NCBI RefSeq assembly: GCF_946477055.1
Contig: NZ_CAMKXG010000057.1
Coordinates: 1 to 15,027 of the forward strand
Direction of reading: 5' to 3'
DNA: 15,027 nucleotides
DNA from: Lonsdalea britannica
GTDB taxonomy: Bacteria; Pseudomonadota; Gammaproteobacteria; Enterobacterales; Enterobacteriaceae
A program made the position numbers and the translations under genes. The notes beneath the pieces were generated by a model that did not search any database, was not told the DNA's origin, and saw only the letters and a list, made by a program, of their open reading frames with translations. Below are positions 8,522 to 15,027 of this stretch, one piece after another; the stretch's first letter is position 1; each line of letters opens with the position of its first letter.

Positions 8522-9114
8522 ATGATGTTTTCGTTTATCCGCAGGCAACCTGCATTGCCGGTGTGGATGAAGTTGGGCGAGGCCCGCTGGTGGGCGCTGT
8601 GGTGACTGCCGCCGTCATTCTCGATCCGGCTCGCCCCATCGTGGGTCTGGCCGATTCCAAAAAGCTCAGCGCGAAACGGCGCGAGGCGCTGTATCATGAA
8701 ATCAAAGAAAAAGCGCTGGCGTGGAGTCTGGGCCGGGCAGAGCCGGAAGAAATCGATAGCCTGAATATCCTGCACGCCACCATGCTGGCGATGCAGCGCG
8801 CCGTGGCCGGGCTGTCTGTGACCCCAAACTACGTGTTGATCGACGGTAACCGTTGCCCTGTGTTGCCGATGCCGTCACAAGCGGTCGTCAAAGGCGATAG
8901 CCGGGTGCCGGAGATCAGCGCCGCGTCCATTCTGGCGAAGGTGACGCGTGACCGGGAAATGGAAGCGCTGGATTTGCTCTTCCCGCATTACGGTTTTGCG
9001 AAGCATAAAGGTTACCCCACCGCTTTCCATCTGGAAAAACTGGCGATGCACGGCGCAACCCATCATCATCGCCGCAGTTTTGCTCCGGTGAAGCGAGTGT
9101 TGGGGCTGGCGTAA
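8518..9114 (+). CDS. rnhB: Ribonuclease HII
   Basis: RNase HII cuts the RNA strand of RNA-DNA hybrids and, above all, nicks 5' to single ribonucleotides left in DNA by the polymerase, starting ribonucleotide excision repair. The product has 198 residues, the usual length for the enterobacterial type 2 enzyme. The metal-binding DEDD set is complete: D17 and E18 in [13 protein letters not shown]109 in VLIDGNRCP, and D127 in [22 protein letters not shown]. The C-terminal block is [19 protein letters not shown]. The ATG overlaps the lpxB stop codon (ATGA). dnaE lies downstream after a 79-bp spacer, so the repair nuclease sits beside the gene for the replicative polymerase. Confidence 0.98.
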   Translation: MNDVFVYPQATCIAGVDEVGRGPLVGAVVTAAVILDPARPIVGLADSKKLSAKRREALYHEIKEKALAWSLGRAEPEEIDSLNILHATMLAMQRAVAGLSVTPNYVLIDGNRCPVLPMPSQAVVKGDSRVPEISAASILAKVTRDREMEALDLLFPHYGFAKHKGYPTAFHLEKLAMHGATHHHRRSFAPVKRVLGLA

Positions 9115-9135
9115 CGTCAGCGCAGACTATGTGAT

Positions 9136-9160
9136 GCCGGTGAACGCATGAGTCGCCGGC
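9136..9160 (+). other. Hairpin in the rnhB-dnaE spacer
   Basis: GCCGGTGA at 9136-9143 can pair with TCGCCGGC at 9153-9160, giving 8 bp including one G-U and a 9-nt loop. No T-run follows, so it is not a standard intrinsic terminator. It ends 33 nt before the dnaE start. It could pause transcription, stabilise the 5' end of a processed dnaE message or have no role. Confidence 0.4.
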
Positions 9161-9193
9161 GACATTCGATTTAATCAATACTGGGATCTGGAG

Positions 9194-12676
<3,483 letters not shown>

Positions 12677-12688
12677 TATAGGATTACT

Positions 12689-13648
12689 ATGAGTCTGAAT
12701 TTTCTTGATTTTGAGCAGCCGATTGCAGAGTTGGAGGCGAAAATTGACTCTCTGACCGCCGTCAGCCGTCAAGACGAAAAATTGGATATAAATCTGGACG
12801 AAGAGGTTAAGCGTCTGCGTGAAAAAAGCGTAGAACTGACGCGTAAAATCTTCGCCGATCTGGGCGCATGGCAGGTTGCTCAGCTGGCGCGTCATCCCCA
12901 GCGTCCTTACACGCTTGACTACATCAAACGCGTTTTCACCGATTTCGATGAGCTGGCAGGCGACCGCGCCTACGCTGACGACAAAGCGATCGTGGGGGGC
13001 ATTGCGCGTCTGGATGGCCGTCCCGTGATGGTTATCGGCCACCAGAAAGGCCGTGAAACCAAAGAAAAAATTCGTCGTAACTTTGGTATGCCAGCGCCGG
13101 AAGGTTACCGCAAGGCAATGCGTCTGATGGAAATGGCCGAGCGTTTTAAAATGCCGATCATCACGTTCATCGACACCCCGGGCGCTTATCCGGGCGTGGG
13201 CGCGGAAGAACGCGGTCAGTCTGAAGCGATTGCCCGCAACCTGCGCGAAATGTCAGAGCTGAGCGTGCCCATCATCTGTACCGTGATCGGTGAAGGTGGT
13301 TCCGGCGGCGCGCTGGCAATCGGCGTGGGCGACAAGGTCAACATGCTGCAGTTCAGCACCTACTCCGTCATTTCCCCAGAGGGCTGCGCCTCTATCCTGT
13401 GGAAAAGCGCGGACAAGGCGCCGTTGGCCGCAGAAGCGATGGGAATCATTGCCCCGCGTCTGAAAGAGCTGGGCCTGATCGACACCGTGATCCCTGAACC
13501 TCTGGGTTCAGCGCACCGCGACGTGGACGTGATGTCCGCATCGCTGAAGTCTCAGCTGCTGGCTGACCTGCGCGAGCTGGATGCGTTCAACGAACAGGAA
13601 CTGCTAAATCGTCGTTACCAGCGGTTGATGAATTACGGCTACTGCTGA
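12689..13648 (+). CDS. accA: Acetyl-CoA carboxylase carboxyltransferase subunit alpha
   Basis: AccA pairs with AccD to form the carboxyltransferase that moves CO2 from biotin-BCCP to acetyl-CoA, giving malonyl-CoA for fatty acid synthesis. The product has 319 residues, the normal enterobacterial length. The N terminus ([20 protein letters not shown]) and the helical region [16 protein letters not shown] precede the crotonase-like core. The core contains [47 protein letters not shown] and the glycine-rich [15 protein letters not shown], which forms the oxyanion region and acyl-CoA site. It ends [12 protein letters not shown], with a terminal cysteine. AGGA at 12680-12683 sits 5 nt before the ATG. 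The short gap after dnaE suggests cotranscription; a strong terminator follows. Confidence 0.98.
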   Translation: MSLNFLDFEQPIAELEAKIDSLTAVSRQDEKLDINLDEEVKRLREKSVELTRKIFADLGAWQVAQLARHPQRPYTLDYIKRVFTDFDELAGDRAYADDKAIVGGIARLDGRPVMVIGHQKGRETKEKIRRNFGMPAPEGYRKAMRLMEMAERFKMPIITFIDTPGAYPGVGAEERGQSEAIARNLREMSELSVPIICTVIGEGGSGGALAIGVGDKVNMLQFSTYSVISPEGCASILWKSADKAPLAAEAMGIIAPRLKELGLIDTVIPEPLGSAHRDVDVMSASLKSQLLADLRELDAFNEQELLNRRYQRLMNYGYC

Positions 13649-13664
13649 CAGTTCTTCTAGTCCT

Positions 13665-13701
13665 AAAAAGTCCGTGGTCAGCAATGACCACGGACTTTTT
13701 T
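13665..13701 (+). terminator. Strong rho-independent terminator after accA
   Basis: AAAAAGTCCGTGGTCA at 13665-13680 pairs perfectly with TGACCACGGACTTTTT at 13685-13700. This is a 16-bp stem closed by a GCAA (GNRA) tetraloop, with six consecutive T at 13696-13701. Since the stem is flanked by A on the left and T on the right, it could also work on the opposite strand. It closes the dnaE-accA unit 17 bp after the accA stop. Confidence 0.96.
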
Positions 13702-13709
13702 GTTATGAT
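13701..13709 (+). promoter_or_regulatory. Probable extended -10 promoter for yaeR-tilS
   Basis: TGTTATGAT reads as an extended -10 element: TG, one base, then TATGAT, five of six matches to TATAAT at 13704-13709. It begins on the last T of the accA terminator. No good -35 lies 16-18 bp upstream, because that space is the terminator stem, which fits the extended -10 class that tolerates a poor -35. Transcription would start near 13716 and give a leader of about 36 nt before the ATG at 13752. A promoter is needed here because the terminator should block read-through from accA. Confidence 0.45.
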
Positions 13710-13751
13710 GACCTTCATCCTTTCCTCACACCGCGTTTGTCGGGAGTCGCT

Positions 13752-14141
13752 ATGCTGAAACTTCAGGGAATTCATCATATTGCTATCATTGCGTCTGACT
13801 ACGAACGGAGTAAGCGTTTTTACTGCGACCTGCTGGGATTCACTCTGCAGCATGAGATTTATCGTGCCGCCAGAGACTCCTGGAAGGGCGACTTGGCGTT
13901 GAACGGCCACTACGTTATTGAGCTGTTCTCCTTCCCTGATGCGCCTTCGCGCGTAAGTCGTCCCGAAGCGCAGGGACTCAGACACTTGGCTTTTGCCGTG
14001 GATGATATCGACCAGGCGGTGAGTGAGCTGACGCGCCGGGCCGTCGACTGCGAGCCTATTCGCATTGATGAAGAGACTGGGCGAAGATTCACTTTCTTTG
14101 CCGATCCGGATGATTTGCCGTTGGAGTTGTATGAACGATAA
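13752..14141 (+). CDS. yaeR: VOC-family (glyoxalase I-like) metalloprotein, YaeR-like
   Basis: The product is a 129-residue vicinal-oxygen-chelate fold protein, the same length as E. coli YaeR (VOC-family). Two beta-alpha-beta-beta-beta modules are visible, about residues 5-60 and 74-128. Probable metal ligands are H9 (IHHIAII), E57 (YVIELFSFP), H78 (LRHLAFAVDD) and E125 (LPLELYE), the H/E/H/E pattern of glyoxalase I-like enzymes. The substrate is unknown. One oddity is D121 in DPDDLPLELYE, where the family usually has glycine (DPDG). Start is the ATG at 13752 with GGGAG at 13742-13746; an in-frame upstream ATG at 13674 lies inside the terminator stem and is rejected. The last codons overlap the tilS start by 11 bp. 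Confidence 0.93.
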   Translation: MLKLQGIHHIAIIASDYERSKRFYCDLLGFTLQHEIYRAARDSWKGDLALNGHYVIELFSFPDAPSRVSRPEAQGLRHLAFAVDDIDQAVSELTRRAVDCEPIRIDEETGRRFTFFADPDDLPLELYER

Positions 14142-15027
14142 CGTCGCGACGCACAGCGATGAAGTCCTATTAAATGCGGTCGCACGTCAGGTGACGTCCG
14201 GCGGCAGCTATCTCATCGCCTACAGCGGCGGGTTAGATTCCACCGTCCTGCTGCATTTGTGTGTGCGGTTAAGAGAACACTATGGGCTCTCGCTGCGGGC
14301 CGCGTATGTCCACCACGGCCTCAGCGCGTTCGCCGACCGCTGGGCGCAGCACTGCGAGGGGCTGTGTTCAGACTGGCATGTCCCTTTCAGCGTTCTGCCG
14401 GTGCGGGTTGATGCGCAGCAGGGTGGTATTGAGGCCGCGGCGCGTGAGGCGCGTTATCAGGCTATCCGTGACCATTTGCACATGGATGAGGTGCTGCTGA
14501 CCGCACAACATCAAAACGACCAAAGTGAAACCTTCCTGCTGGCGCTCAAGCGGGGCAGTGGTCCGGCAGGGTTGTCGGCCATGGCGTCGGCGACACGGCT
14601 CGGCGAACAGACGCATTTACGGCCGCTGCTGGCCTGCAGCCGCGCTCAACTTGCCGAGTATGCGGCGTATCATGGTCTTAGCTGGGTTGAAGACGACAGC
14701 AATAGCGACGATCGCTTTGATCGTAATTTCCTTCGTCGCCATGTTTTACCCGTTTTGACGCAGCGCTGGCCGCATTTCCCCGCCGCGGTATCCCGCAGCG
14801 CTGAGCTCTGTGCGGAGCAGGAACAGTTACTGGATGAACTGTTGGCGGAGTCGCTGCAATCGCTTCGCCGTGCCGACGGCGGGTTGTCGATTACGGCTCT
14901 TGAATCTTACGGCCCGCTGCGGCGATCCGCGTTATTACGGCGTTGGCTGGCGGCAGAGGGCGTGCGAATGCCTTCGCGGGAACAGCTGCAGCGGTTGTGG
15001 CAAGACGTGGCGCTCAGTCGGCGGGAC
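14131..15027 (+). CDS. tilS: tRNA(Ile)-lysidine synthetase TilS, N-terminal part
   Basis: TilS uses ATP and lysine to convert C34 of tRNA-Ile(CAU) to lysidine, switching the codon read from AUG to AUA; it is essential. The frame stays open for 299 codons to the window end, out of about 430-450 expected. The PP-loop ATPase motif SGGLDST is at residues 32-38. Further conserved blocks are VHHGLS, IEAAAREARYQA, ALKRGSGPAGLSAM, EDDSNSDDRFDRNFLRR, and the second-domain start RWPHFPAAVSRSAELCAEQEQLLDELL. The motif normally read HxDDQxET is here HQNDQSET, with N129 in place of the first aspartate. The ATG at 14131 lies inside the end of the VOC gene, so translation is probably coupled. Confidence 0.95.
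   Translation, partial: MNDNVATHSDEVLLNAVARQVTSGGSYLIAYSGGLDSTVLLHLCVRLREHYGLSLRAAYVHHGLSAFADRWAQHCEGLCSDWHVPFSVLPVRVDAQQGGIEAAAREARYQAIRDHLHMDEVLLTAQHQNDQSETFLLALKRGSGPAGLSAMASATRLGEQTHLRPLLACSRAQLAEYAAYHGLSWVEDDSNSDDRFDRNFLRRHVLPVLTQRWPHFPAAVSRSAELCAEQEQLLDELLAESLQSLRRADGGLSITALESYGPLRRSALLRRWLAAEGVRMPSREQLQRLWQDVALSRRD

Noticed and set aside
13674..13751. An N-terminal extension of the YaeR-like protein from ATG 13674
   Set aside because: The extra 26 codons run through the terminator stem and the promoter, and the family starts at MLKLQGIHH with its own ribosome binding site.

Overview
The window is a conserved chromosomal segment of a gammaproteobacterium of the order Enterobacterales, about 15 kb long, with every gene on the + strand. 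Gene order is cdsA (3' part) - rseP - bamA - skp - lpxD - fabZ - lpxA - lpxB - rnhB - dnaE - accA - yaeR-like VOC gene - tilS (5' part). Protein lengths and catalytic residue numbers match the Escherichia coli orthologues almost residue for residue. Two things point away from Escherichia: there is no ldcC between accA and the VOC gene, and the coding sequence is rather GC-rich. A plant-associated or insect-associated genus of the Pectobacteriaceae type (Dickeya, Brenneria, Lonsdalea, Sodalis) is plausible. Genus assignment is inference only.

Bases 1-48 are not biological. They are an untrimmed Illumina Nextera adapter: the end of the P7 oligo, the N701 index, the Read 2 adapter and the 19-bp Tn5 mosaic end. 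They are fused directly to genomic DNA inside cdsA, so this is a contig edge and cdsA is truncated by the assembly, not by evolution.

Positions 49-9114 form an envelope-biogenesis block. CdsA makes CDP-diacylglycerol, RseP is the site-2 protease of the sigma-E stress pathway, BamA is the outer-membrane protein insertase, and Skp is its periplasmic chaperone. LpxD, LpxA and LpxB carry out lipid A steps, and FabZ is the fatty-acid dehydratase that competes with the lipid A enzymes for 3-hydroxyacyl-ACP. RnhB (RNase HII) is translationally coupled to lpxB. Most junctions are 4-35 bp or overlap. The exceptions are bamA-skp (142 bp), lpxD-fabZ (148 bp) and rnhB-dnaE (79 bp), and each of these holds inverted repeats able to form RNA hairpins.

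Positions 9194-13648 hold dnaE (replicative polymerase alpha subunit) and accA (acetyl-CoA carboxylase alpha subunit), closed by a very strong intrinsic terminator at 13665-13701. A probable extended -10 promoter abuts that terminator and would start a new unit, yaeR-tilS, whose reading frames overlap by 11 bp. tilS runs off the window end.

I looked for a novel system, mobile element, CRISPR array, tRNA or foreign island and found none. The points that deserve a second look are the adapter contamination and the spurious peptide it creates, the structured intergenic leaders, two substitutions in otherwise conserved motifs (TilS N129, VOC D121), and the accA-yaeR junction without ldcC.
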